64,000 nucleotides of DNA, taken from positions 13,813,172 through 13,877,171 of the forward strand of contig JAEMBT020000008.1 in the NCBI GenBank assembly GCA_018873245.2, read 5' to 3'. This DNA comes from Archegozetes longisetosus. Taxonomy: Eukaryota; Arthropoda; Arachnida; Sarcoptiformes; Trhypochthoniidae. Positions within the stretch are counted from its first letter, which is position 1. The number at the start of each line of letters is the position of its first letter. Position numbers and translations under genes: made by a program. Under the pieces are notes generated by a model. That model was not told the DNA's origin, searched no databases, and was given only the letters and a program-made list of their open reading frames with translations. Of the stretch, positions 20,218-34,000 are shown piece after piece.

Positions 20218-21064
20218 GATTTTGAATAATTTAATTACAAAAATAAGTCTATTTTAGATTAAAATAAATTAAAGATTATTTTATTGAAATCATAACGTAT
20301 AACATGCTCTCAAATAAAGTATTTTAAATTAAAACATTAGAAACATTTCAAGCAATACTTTCAAAACATGTGCTTTTGTTCAGTACAAATGACGTCACAC
20401 TTAACTATAGAAATTAAACACTTTTCTTATGCTTCACTTAAGTCATAAATGAGTCATATTTTATGAATAGAATGTAATCCAAGCAAAAAACATTAAAATA
20501 AAGTCCACTAAAACTCAGTTAAAATGAATTAATGAAATCTAGAAAAACCTATGAGTTAATTGAAACATAGTTAGACTGATTGGTATTGAGTATTTTTTAT
20601 AGTTAAGTTCATAAGGAAAGTTATAGAAATAATGAGATAGTACTGAGAGGAGTGAAATAAGAATAAGATAAATGGATTGAGTTGTGATATAAGTCTATAA
20701 TAATGGCTGAATAGTATTGAATATATTAAGAGAAAGGTTAAGTTAACATACATCAATATTTGAGTCGATGTGAGAGTGAAAGGGAGCTATCGTTAAGGAA
20801 GTGATACACTTCCTAAAAATACTAGGTTTAATGAATAAAATAATTATTTTAACTGAAAAATAGTGATAATAACTAATATACTAATTGCTCAATCAACTAA
20901 TATTTTCATAAACATTCGAAGTATTAAGTCCTAAATAATATAATACGTAATCATTTTTTTTATTTAATGATAAGACAAACGTTTTTCTTAGCAATATATT
21001 GGACTTAAAGTAATATTAGTTTATCAACAATTTTACGCAATTGGTTACAATTAGACCGGAGAGA
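20218..21064. promoter_or_regulatory. Shared upstream region of RRP9 and PAK
   Basis: 847 bp separate the two divergent start codons, so promoters of both genes should lie here. AT-rich; no TATA box or other motif stood out. Confidence 0.4.
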
Positions 21065-24197
<3,133 letters not shown>

Positions 24198-24748
24198 TTG
24201 ATTGGTCACAATTTCAAAGTTCTATTTTTAATCCGTATTTATACATGTTTTTAGTCCACTTTCAATGCATTTCCATCTCAAAGTATGTCTACTTTCATGT
24301 CCTATTTATTCAAATGACGAACAATTCGATTACTAGTCATCTATTTGTGCCTTAATATTATATAAAATAACTTCTTTATTTTCTTTATCCATTTATTATT
24401 CTAAGTTTTATAGCAACGTGAGTTTATATGTATTTCTGTATCGAGTATTTTAATAATTTTGCTGCATTTGACTCAAACCTATTTTGATCATTTCGTGCCT
24501 CTTCTCAAATTATTCAAAATTTCAAGTTCTTCAAGCAAATATATGCAATATTTATAAAGATTAGAATTTATATTTTAAGATAATCCTAATTATATACTGT
24601 TATGATCATTAATGGACCAATTTTTAGAACTGAGATATGTTACTAAGTATGATTTGTTATACTTTCCAAGAGATAACTATCAAAGTATTATTAACTAATG
24701 AAATTTTCCAATAAAGATTTAAAAAGGATGTTTATTTTGTTATCTATT
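24198..24748. other. PAK 3' untranslated region and convergent end with SETD4
   Basis: No gene. The only AATAAA for PAK that I see is near 24710, which would make a UTR of about 530 nt. Confidence 0.5.
24710..24736. terminator. Facing poly(A) signals of PAK and SETD4
   Basis: AATAAA on the plus strand at 24710-24715 and AATAAA on the minus strand at 24731-24736 lie 15 bp apart, so the two convergent transcripts probably overlap at their 3' ends. Confidence 0.5.
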
Positions 24749-26005
24749 TTAATAAATTTCTTTATATCTAGAAACACAAGTATAAAATGATAGTAAACTT
24801 ATTTCATTGAATAATAAAGTTTTTAGAGCATTATTTTCTAACAAGGTTATTTTCTCAGTATCATATTCACTTAGAAGTAAATTTACTAATTTAGACCTAT
24901 TGATAAGATATTGCTTTTCCTCACTTTGATTAAGCTGAATGTCTCCAGAGTATATTATATTTTTTATTTTAGAATCTTCAAACCATTCATTCATAGACAT
25001 CAATTTGAGAAACATTTCTAATTTCCAGTCGAGTCCTTCAGATGATATGTAATAATTGGATGACTTATCAATAAATTGAATTCTCAATAATGAATCGAAT
25101 CTTTGAGAAAAGCAATGACCAGAGAACAAACTAAACAATTGACTATAAGATACTACAATTGAATCATTTGCATTATTTTGACAACAAAATCCATAATGAA
25201 TTAGAAGAGTTCTATTGCTGTGATTGCCATAATTAATAAAGACCTGTTCATATTTAGAATATTCAGACAATGAATGAATTTCAAACGAGTTTGTATTTTG
25301 ATTAAAACAAGCTTTAATTTTAGCATCACACGAATGATTGAGTAAATCCAGAAAAGGGGCTAAAGCACAATCATTGGGACATGACTTCATATCTAAATAA
25401 ATACATCTCGTATTGACCGCTGCATAACACCATTTGAACAAATCAATGTTTTTATCACTTAGTCTCATATTCAACTCAGACAATACTTTCTTCATTGACA
25501 ATTCAAGCTTATTTACTTCACATTTTATTTGACTAATCAACGATTGAGGTATTATTTGATTGAGTTGATTAAGCTGCCAAAAATAAGGTAACTCGTCGAA
25601 ACTATTAGGAATCGACTGAATGTAATAAAACCAAATTGAATTTCGTTCCTTTTTCTTCTCCCAAATCAGAAAAGCAGTCAACAATTCAATTGAGTTGAGT
25701 TTAGTTTGTTTGGCATTAATAGGAATATCACTAATGAGTACAGTATTTCTAGTAATTAATAAATTATGGGGAATGGAAACAATCAAATCTCCAGGACGCA
25801 ACTTATTCTGTCGGCACATAAGACCGCGTCCAGTATTACTAAAATAATGAGGACTTAATTTAATAGATTTACGGAATCCATTGTCTTTAAGCCATTGCAT
25901 TAATGAATTAATCTTATTATAATCTAAAGTAACTGATGATTTTGGTGAACGTTTTGTAGGCGTTGTTGAAGTTCTTGCCATTGTTTTACTGATCTCTTCC
26001 GTCAC
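24749..26005 (-). CDS. SETD4: SETD4-like SET-domain lysine methyltransferase
   Basis: Intronless, 418 codons from the first ATG (26005) or 410 from the second (25981). SETD4 family proteins carry a split SET domain like the Rubisco-methyltransferase class and modify histone or other lysines. Seen: the N-terminal GRGL (SNTGRGLMCRQ), I-SET helices, then the substrate/cofactor core FLDLLNHSCDAK (NHS motif) and VFINYGNHSNRTLLIHYGF, with the catalytic Tyr of the YG motif. The C-terminal third matches the Rubisco LSMT substrate-binding region in position. The first ATG lies 20 bp inside the STMP1 reading frame; the second lies 4 nt after its stop. I favour the second because the residues before it are not conserved-looking. 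Confidence 0.9.
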   Translation of the reverse strand: MTEEISKTMARTSTTPTKRSPKSSVTLDYNKINSLMQWLKDNGFRKSIKLSPHYFSNTGRGLMCRQNKLRPGDLIVSIPHNLLITRNTVLISDIPINAKQTKLNSIELLTAFLIWEKKKERNSIWFYYIQSIPNSFDELPYFWQLNQLNQIIPQSLISQIKCEVNKLELSMKKVLSELNMRLSDKNIDLFKWCYAAVNTRCIYLDMKSCPNDCALAPFLDLLNHSCDAKIKACFNQNTNSFEIHSLSEYSKYEQVFINYGNHSNRTLLIHYGFCCQNNANDSIVVSYSQLFSLFSGHCFSQRFDSLLRIQFIDKSSNYYISSEGLDWKLEMFLKLMSMNEWFEDSKIKNIIYSGDIQLNQSEEKQYLINRSKLVNLLLSEYDTEKITLLENNALKTLLFNEISLLSFYTCVSRYKEIY

Positions 26006-26174
26006 TTGAGTCTGATTTTTCTTTCTTATACTTATCGTTCATTTTTTCAATAAATTCTTTGCTTTGATTGACCAGTTCTCTCGGTTCATAAACTTTTGGC
26101 ACATTGTAATTCTGCGCCAAATATATTCCACAATAAATGCCCGCACCAAATGTTAACAAAAATTTGAGAACCAT
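25986..26174 (-). CDS. STMP1: Short transmembrane mitochondrial protein (STMP1-like)
   Basis: 62 codons. The N-terminus MVLKFLLTFGAGIYCGIYLA is a transmembrane segment with the pattern of STMP1 (about 47 residues in human) and of DUF4535 proteins, followed by the diagnostic AQNYNVPKVYEP and a charged amphipathic tail (KEFIEKMNDKYKKEKSD). STMP1 sits in the inner mitochondrial membrane and affects respiratory-chain assembly and mitochondrial dynamics. It is directly upstream of SETD4 on the same strand: its stop (25986-25988) is 4 nt before the second SETD4 ATG. Too short for many gene finders, but the family match is specific. Confidence 0.75.
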   Translation of the reverse strand: MVLKFLLTFGAGIYCGIYLAQNYNVPKVYEPRELVNQSKEFIEKMNDKYKKEKSDSSDGRDQ

Positions 26175-26602
26175 TTCGTTTAGACTTTGAACCCAATGAT
26201 TGTGTCAGTTCAGTCAATCTCAACGATTTTCTCAATAAATAAATTAATGAAATAACAATTGGATTATTACAAGTATTTGTCACTTAAAACATTGTATACT
26301 TGTCTTTCGCTAATAATCTCACAAAAGTTAAACCAAATCAAATGAATTCTTATGACAAAATGAAGCGAAACACTTTGCACTATTGACAGGCAGTTAAAAG
26401 TGATTGAAAGGGCATAGAGTTACCATAAAAGACGTCCTTATTTGACTGTCTTCAAGATGCATACTATTAGAACTGGGCAATAGAATCAATGCGTATTTTG
26501 CATGCAATTTATTTGAAATATTCATTCAGTTGTCAAGCATTCTATGACAAAATCTCGTTTACCATCAAAACAGCATTAACAAAATAATTATGTGAACCAG
26601 TC
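26175..26602. promoter_or_regulatory. Divergent upstream region, STMP1/SETD4 and FBXO45
   Basis: 428 bp between two opposite start codons. No clear core-promoter motif; a TATTTTGCATGCAATTTAT tract lies near 26,492. Confidence 0.35.
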
Positions 26603-27501
26603 ATGTCATCAGTGGTTCGTTGGGATTGTTTACCATCGAATGTAATCGAGATAATATTATCGAATGTCGAATTGAGTGACTTATTATCGTGTTCTTTGGT
26701 TTGCCGCAAGTGGTATCACATCCTAAAAGACAACTCGTCGGACGTCTGGAGAGTCCATTGCCTGAAGAAATTGTCGAAAGCAGTCCTCAAGTCAGACGTA
26801 TTGTCGTCTCTGGACTCATATAAGGCTAAACTGAGAGCTTATTTCTATGCGTGGGATTCAAACGATTGTTCGCGTAATATATATATTAAGCCAAATGGTT
26901 TCACTCTTCACAGAAATCCTGTCGCTCAAAGTATTAATCATTCATTTATTCTTTCATATAAGGCACTCATTAATCCTCTTACGATGAGTTAAAGATTTGT
27001 CAAAACTTCATAGTCTTTACTGAAGTTGTATTCAATAAGAATTGGTATTCGTTTTTAGGCACCGATGCAGCTAAAGGCAAAGTCGGTTTCATAATCGGTC
27101 GTCACAGTTGGGAAGTGTGGTGGGAGGGTCCGCTCGGGACTGTGGCTGTAGTGGGTATCGCGACGAAAGAAGCTTCAGTTCAAAGTCCAGGTTATGTAGC
27201 ATTACTTGGATCTAACTGCGACAGTTGGGGCTGGAATCTAGTCGACAATCATCTCTTACATAACGGTGACTGTCATGGAAACTACCCATTACTTAATAAT
27301 GCTCCCAAATATCAAACTGGAGAACGACTTCGAGTTATACTCGACTGCGATGACAATACTCTATCGTTTGAACGCAATTATGAGTTCTTAGGCGTCGCCT
27401 TTAGAGGTCTACCCAATAAGCCTTTATATCCTGCCATTTCTGCAGTTTATGGAAACACTGAGGTCTCAATGGTTTACTTGGGATATCCTTTAGACGGTTA
27501 A
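26603..27501 (+). CDS. FBXO45: F-box/SPRY protein FBXO45 (Fsn)
   Basis: Substrate receptor of the PAM/Highwire-SKP1 ubiquitin ligase that limits synapse growth. Two exons, 26603-26930 and 27059-27501, 256 residues against 255 for fly Fsn. Residues 5-50 are the F-box ([20 protein letters not shown], then [11 protein letters not shown]). The splice joins NPVAQS to [10 protein letters not shown]. The SPRY domain follows: [72 protein letters not shown], ending VYLGYPLDG as in the fly protein. Very high conservation. Poly(A) signal at 27842-27847. Confidence 0.97.
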
Positions 27502-28190
27502 TAGCTATCTACAAGTATTTATGCCAAATATTTTCACAAAGTTATTACAACTTTACTCTGATTTTCAGTCATTTCAGTCAATCCATAATTGATTGTTACA
27601 AATCTCACTTGGAATCTAAATTTGATCTCTTTTAATACATGTTCTAGTATTTATGTAATTATACATTTTGCTCATATTAATGTAAGGTCAAGTTATTTAA
27701 TATCATTTTGATGACTATTTTCTAGTCTGAATCACAATTTTGGTTAATTTAGATGCAATTTTACAAATTTTCTATTGAATGTTGAGTTTATGAAAAAGTT
27801 AATATTTCTTAAGTTATATTCATTTATGTGTTTTTTATTAGAATAAAAGAATAATTATCGTAATTAACAATAAGTTTAATCTTTAAAAATAAAGTTTCAT
27901 AAGCTTTAGCTCCGAAATTCATGAACTCCAAAGCTCGCATCAAATCGTTTGAAAATAATGAGTTCGATTGGGAGCTAATTGAATCGTTCAGTTCAGCTTG
28001 ATGGCATAAAAATCAAAATATGGTATGTCATATGAATAAGGAGTTATTACTAAAAATTTGCGCAAAATCCTAAAGCTACTAAGACAAGATCCAGAGTGGG
28101 CATCACATTAAGCTACACAGCGTTCAACTCGTGTGGTTTGTAGTTTTAGAATATCGAACGCACGGATTCTTAAACCACTCCGTTCTAACT
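27502..28190. other. FBXO45 3' UTR and intergenic
   Basis: AATAAA at 27842 and again near 27,885. No gene. Confidence 0.5.
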
Positions 28191-28872
28191 ATGAAATCGC
28201 TAAATGAATTTGAAAAAAGAAAACTCGTTCGACAATCTTATGATAAAAACAGACAAAAAGGAAAGCCATTCACTGTTAGGCACTCTATTGAGATGGGATT
28301 TAAAAGACGGTCGATTTATAATATAATTAGTCGTATAGAGAAAACATACCATTGAAAAGATCCAATGGTTCGAGTCATAAAGTCATCAAAATGAACCATA
28401 AAATGATTGAAAGTCTAATCAATAGTTTTGATGGAAAGGAAGGGGTTTCATAGAATAAAATGGCCCAAGTATAATACAAGTCAATCTTATGTGTCTAAAA
28501 AACTGGCATTGGCTGGAGCTAAGTATTATAGGAGAAGAATCAAACCGAAAACATCCCCGGAACAAGACACCGTGATTAAAAAGAGCCTGAATCGCTTGAG
28601 TAAAATAAGTTTTCGGTCATCGAGTGGTCTTAAGGTTGTAGTGGATGACTAGATTTCTCTCTAAGTGGCCAAATGCCAGGGAATGATAGCTTCTATTCTT
28701 CTGATTCAATCACGAAAATGATTGGAAAGTCAAAAGTATTGATCATTTGAAGATTTGCATCAGACAAAAGTTACGCAGAATTAGTCCAGAAGTGATAATA
28801 AGCCTCATGAAGAAAGTGAAGACTAATATTCGAAAAGCGGCAGATAGTGGACCAAATTTTATATTCAACTAA
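28191..28872 (+). pseudogene. mariner-like transposase relic
   Basis: An almost full-length but riddled DDE transposase of the mariner superfamily. Seen in order: helix-turn-helix (FEKRKLVRQSYDKNRQKG to SIYNIISRIEKTYH), a frame change, HKVIKMNHKMIESLINSFDG, YNTSQSYVSKKLALAGAKYY, RRRIKPKTSPEQD, SGLKVVVDD (first catalytic Asp block), a frame change, QMPGNDSFYSSDSI, and the C-terminal RRISPEVIISLMKKVKTNIR then KAADSGPNF. Multiple stops and shifts. Terminal repeats not found. Confidence 0.8.
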
Positions 28873-29489
28873 AGCTTATTTAATACTTTTTCAATACATA
28901 TATTACTTTTTAAATTTTGTTCAGTAATAAAAGAAGTTATTCAATTTGAATTTTGTGCAAATTTTCAGTAACAACTCTAGAACTTTTGAAAAATGACAAA
29001 ATTTGAAAAGAATTGAAAAAACTCTGAAGGCAAAGTTAGTACATCTAAAGCTGAGTGTATTTATGCCATATGCTCAACGCATATTTGGACATGCGTTAAG
29101 CATATGATACAAATACAGTCAATTTTAGATATACTAAACTTTTCATAAATTTTACTTTGAAATCAATTTGAGTTTTCAATACTTTCAACCGACTAAATTA
29201 AAAATTTGATTTGGAGATTTAAATCAAGGCCAATGGCTTTCAGTCATACATATTGTATGAAATAATACTAAGTAAACAATAAAACTTTTTGTCAATATAT
29301 GACATCAAAAGCATCAGTTCTAACGTCAAGTATAAAGTTCTCATAACTTTCTTTTATTTTGTTTATTTATTCAATATTTAAGTTAAGTTTATAGAATTTA
29401 GCTAAAAGTTCATTAAAAGATAGAAAATAATGTGAATAATAAATATAACGAAAGATATAACAATTAAAAAGAAAATACAAATATAAATA
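28873..29489. other. Intergenic, upstream of MEST
   Basis: AT-rich, no gene. CATATGCTCAACGCATATTT and GCGTTAAGCATATG (about 29,068-29,104) form an imperfect hairpin that may be the mariner end or chance. Confidence 0.4.
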
Positions 29490-30789
29490 ATGAGTTTATT
29501 GGTTAATTTATTGAGTGGTGTTGTTGTAATAATAGCTGTTACATTTACAATTTATGTTAATTATCCCGAACCACCACTTTCTCCACTTTTATATCAATGG
29601 CAATCTTCCGGCAAAACATTCACCTTCAAAGGATATCAAATCTTCTACAAAGGTTTCCATTTAATCCATTTTATTGTTTAGAATATTTCATTTAAATAGT
29701 CACTAATTGTTTTATTGTTTGTCTGATTGTATTATGATTTCAGATGAAATAGCAACAGGTGTTAATAACATAACCATATTATGCCTTCATGGCTTTCCTA
29801 CATCTAGTTTTGATTGGTATAAGACATGGGCTGATTTGAGGAGAAATGTGCGACAAATAATAGCACCAGATTTTATTGGGTTTGGACTTAGCGATAAGCC
29901 GGTTTGTAATCTATTTTTCAACCAATATATATCTCGTTATTAGCTTAATTAAATCAAGTTTAAACTACTTTTTCATTTCGAATCTATAGCGTTTTCATAC
30001 TTATTCAATTCACGAACAATCAGATCTGATCGAACAACTCTTGTCTCATCTAAATGTCAAGAATGTCCATATATTAGGTCACGATTACGGCGATTCTGTC
30101 GCTCAGGAACTTATGGCACGACAAATGTTTGTGTTCAATTATTAATCTATTAAGCTATTAGGGTTTAACAATTTTTTTGTTTTAAGTGAAGGCAAGTTAT
30201 CGTTTACAATAGAATCCGTATGTCTACTAAACGGCGGCATTTTTCCGACCAAACATAAACCACGAATAATGCAAAAAGTAATTGTCATTTAACTGGAAAA
30301 CTGATTATAAACCAAAAATTTCTGATTTGACAGATGTTTAAAGCGCCAATTATTGGGACAATACTCTCAAAACTGGCCAACTATTACATGTTTAAAGTTT
30401 CGATGTCTGAAGTATTTGGTGCAAATACTCAGCCAACAATTGATGAATACCATGATATGTGGAAGTTGATTCGATACAATAATGGGTACAGAGTCTGGGG
30501 CGATATTTTGTCATATATAGACGAACGCTTCGAGAATGAGGACCGATGGGTGGGAGCCTTAAGAACTAATAAGATTGGATTACATTTCATATACGGTCCG
30601 AGTGATCCCGTAAATCCGCCTCCATTTCAAAATACTTATCAGGAAATCGTTCCAAATGCTAGTATTGATGTATTGGAACCAGAAATCGGTCATTATCCCC
30701 AGTTAGAAACACCTAAACGTGTTATGCAGCTATACTTCAATTGGATGAAAAAGAATTCATTCATTAAACAAGTAGTATTTAGTACTTGA
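29490..30789 (+). CDS. MEST: MEST/PEG1-like alpha/beta hydrolase
   Basis: Predicted membrane-linked alpha/beta-hydrolase of the ER, the orthologue of vertebrate MEST. Five exons: 29490-29652, 29744-29901, 29990-30126, 30187-30277, 30334-30789; frame is kept, giving 334 residues (human 335). Seen: an N-terminal membrane anchor (VVVIIAVTFTIYV), the SGKTFTFKGYQIFYK block, CLHGFPTSSFDWYKTW (oxyanion region), APDFIGFGLSDKP, LGHDYGDSVAQEL (nucleophile elbow; here Asp rather than Ser, as in the family), LLNGGIFPTKHKP, HFIYGPSDPVNPP and GHYPQLETP (catalytic His). Poly(A) signal at 30964-30969, only 70 bp before the DYNC2H1 start codon. Confidence 0.94.
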
Positions 30790-30963
30790 AATTTGAAATT
30801 ATGGTTAATTGATAATGAAATTGGCTTAATAATATTGAAGAGCTGATGATTTGCTGAATGGTGCAAATGCCATATATTGAACATCACTTGTATTTTTATA
30901 CCTGGTTTCTAAGGAAACATTGTTTTGAGTAGCAATTTGTATCTTATAAAGTTTCTAGAGTTC

Positions 30964-30969
30964 AATAAA
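30964..30969 (+). terminator. Poly(A) signal of MEST
   Basis: AATAAA, 175 bp after the MEST stop and 70 bp before the DYNC2H1 ATG. Confidence 0.5.
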
Positions 30970-31038
30970 ATGACAAAATCCTGTTATTTCTAACTTTTTA
31001 TCGTTAATTTATTGTATTGTTACTGAAGATTAGAAAAG

Positions 31039-34000
31039 ATGACAGAAAATACAACAGATGTAGTCGTAAAGACAATAAAAGACTATTACAACTTAGATGA
31101 AAATGAAGTGACTCGTGATCAACGAATAGAGTTAACAAAGTTTATCAATTCTCCGGTTAACACAGTATTGATCATAGAAAGAAACGACGAATCGCCTAAT
31201 CAGATTGTATTCTCTACAAGAGAAGCCTCTACAGATAATGCCAATAAATGGCACCAAATGGATAATACGTTAGTGTTTGTCAAATATGGTAAAAGTACTG
31301 ATAGTTCTCAGAATGAAATGATAGTAAACGAGACCGAAACTATTTCTCGCTTGAGAAGTATTCTCCACAGATGTGATGGTTCGTCATCGAGTGTTATGCA
31401 TGCCTTGAGTGATTTAAGACGTGCATCAAAAATGCCACAAGTTTTTCAAGCCCTCAAAGCAGAGCGTCAAGATCTTGTGGCAAAAGTAGTTTCTTGGGCT
31501 GAAAATTGTGGCCAAATCGATGACAACAATCATTCAGATATAACCGATAGAATCGGTGTTCTCAAAGCACGAGAAGGAAAACTAAAAGCTGTGGTTAGAG
31601 TCTGTGATCAATTATTCAATGATATACCAGAATATCGTGAATCTAAGTCAACTTTAGAACAGATACATAAAGAACTGGCTGATGAATCACTTCGTTTGTT
31701 TAGAGAATGGTATGAAAGTGTGAAAGATGTCAAACTTGACAATAGGAAGCAATGCATCGAAATTGATGCCAGTAGTCAAGTCCCAAGAGTCACATTTGAT
31801 CCACGATTAGTGAAATTATCACAGGACGCAAGAGTTCTTAGATGTCTCAGTTTTGCTATTCCTCCAGATATCGTGGCAGTTGAAGATGATGTTAGAAAAT
31901 ATGGAGTGTATGCGAGAGAATTGAGAGAAATCGTTAATTTTTACTGCAGTGTTGCCGATCAGATACTCCTATCCCAAAGACCAATGCTTATAGATGCTGC
32001 AAAGAAATTCACTTCTTTGCTAGAATCGCGTGACCGAATCTCATGGGATGAAGACCCGAACAAGTTGACGAGATGGTTGGAAGAGCTGAAAAGGTTTGCA
32101 AAAAGTTTTTCAACAGAAAATCGGATTCTTCGTAAGGATCACAACAAAGTATTGGAGCTCATTAAGCCTTTATTTGAGATAGAATTGACGAAATGGAGGA
32201 CAAATATTAATGAAGTGAAAACAATAATGCAAGAAATAGATTTTAGATATCAAAATACTCTTCCCTGGAAAAGGCATTGGGACCATCAACTGTATAAAAT
32301 ACTCGAATATCATTTCAATCACGTTCTGATTAAATCTGATAATTTATTAACTTTTGGCTCTAATACTGTTTCCTCTTCTATGAGCTCTTCAACACTTTCA
32401 ACTGGCCAGTCATTCAAAATAGATCTCTGTTTCGTTTCTGGTTCTGTCGCTTTTAAGCCACCTCTTGAACAATTGAAAGCTAAAATCTATGCTAGAATTA
32501 AATCTTTTCTATCTATGCCTAAACAGTTTGAGGGTTTTGTGCCTTTCACACAATCACAAAATACAAACTCGGAAACAAATTCCATCTTTTATGCTATCTA
32601 TTTGAGAAACTTCAGTAATTTTCCAATTTTATACGAAAAGGCAAATCAAATGATTGAAGAACTACTGGAAGTAAGACAGAAGTTTGTCGATTGGTGTTCA
32701 TTGTATTACTTGATTAGATGGCAGAATACTAATGAAAGTGAAAATTCAAGTTTAGCTCAGTTCTTAGGCTGTGAAACTTTGGATGATTATAAAAATAATT
32801 TAATGCTAATCAAAAGCAAGTCACAAAAGTTCAACAAAGACTTTATTGATAGCGAAATCGTCTGCGAGAGCAGCAGTTTTGTCATTAATGTAGTTCCTAT
32901 CAAAACATTTATAGATTGGCTTCTTATAGAAATAGATAAATTGCTGGCAAGAAGTTTGAAAGAAAAATGTGACAATGAAATTAAAATAATAAACGACAAG
33001 TGCACTGAATTATTGCAAACTATTTCAAAAAGACCTGAAAATATAAATGATCTGATAGCAATCGATAACTTGGTTAAAAAGGAATTGAATTCAATTAGTA
33101 ATGATCTGAACACAAGATATACTGAACTTGAAGCTAAACTTTCGTTTCTTATGAAGTGGTCCTCAAAAATAGCCCCCGATTTAACTGAAGTCAAAGCCAA
33201 ATACGACGAATTTGAAAGAATCGTTGAGACTAAAGATTCTCTATTAGATTCTTACAAGTAATTAGTTACAAATTAACTTTTTATTGCAGTCCCTCTCGTT
33301 ATAATGAACAGTCTAATATACTAGAAATCGGTTGATTATGAAGGGAATTCACTATATGGGACATAGTGTGCATAGTCTGCGAACCAAATAATATTTTGGG
33401 ACGTGTAGAATATAACTGGTAGTTCACTATATCTCACTTTATTATAGAGAGAGTCGACTGTACTTTTAAGCTAATGAAAATCAGTTAAATATATCAATTG
33501 ATTTTTCATATCAGGGAAATTTTGAAGTCCAGAGTTGATGCAGAACTCGGTAATACAAGTCGAGAAATCGAAACTTTTACTGACCGTTGGAATGGTACGA
33601 GTCGAGAAATGAAAGAATCGAAAGAAGTGATTTCAGAATTGAGAATAGAGTGCGACTCGTTAAGCCTTAAGTGCGAAGAATTGTCTTCAAGCTGTGATTA
33701 TTTTGCAATAGAAAAGCCCAAATCTTTTGAAATATTCACATCAATAGTTGAAGAAGTTCGTGAAACAGATGCCAAATGGAATTTGATTCATGAGTTTGAG
33801 TCAGGAATCGCTAAATATCTGGATATGGAATGGATTGTTAGCAGAAACAAATTGAATGCAATTGAGAGTTATATGAGTAAATGGGAAGAAGAAAACCCAC
33901 AAATCGGTTCAATGCTTGAGAATAGAATAAAAGAGTGGCGGGAATTGTTATCTATATTGAAGTTATGTCGCGGTGAATGTTTCGTCAAAACTCATTGGCA

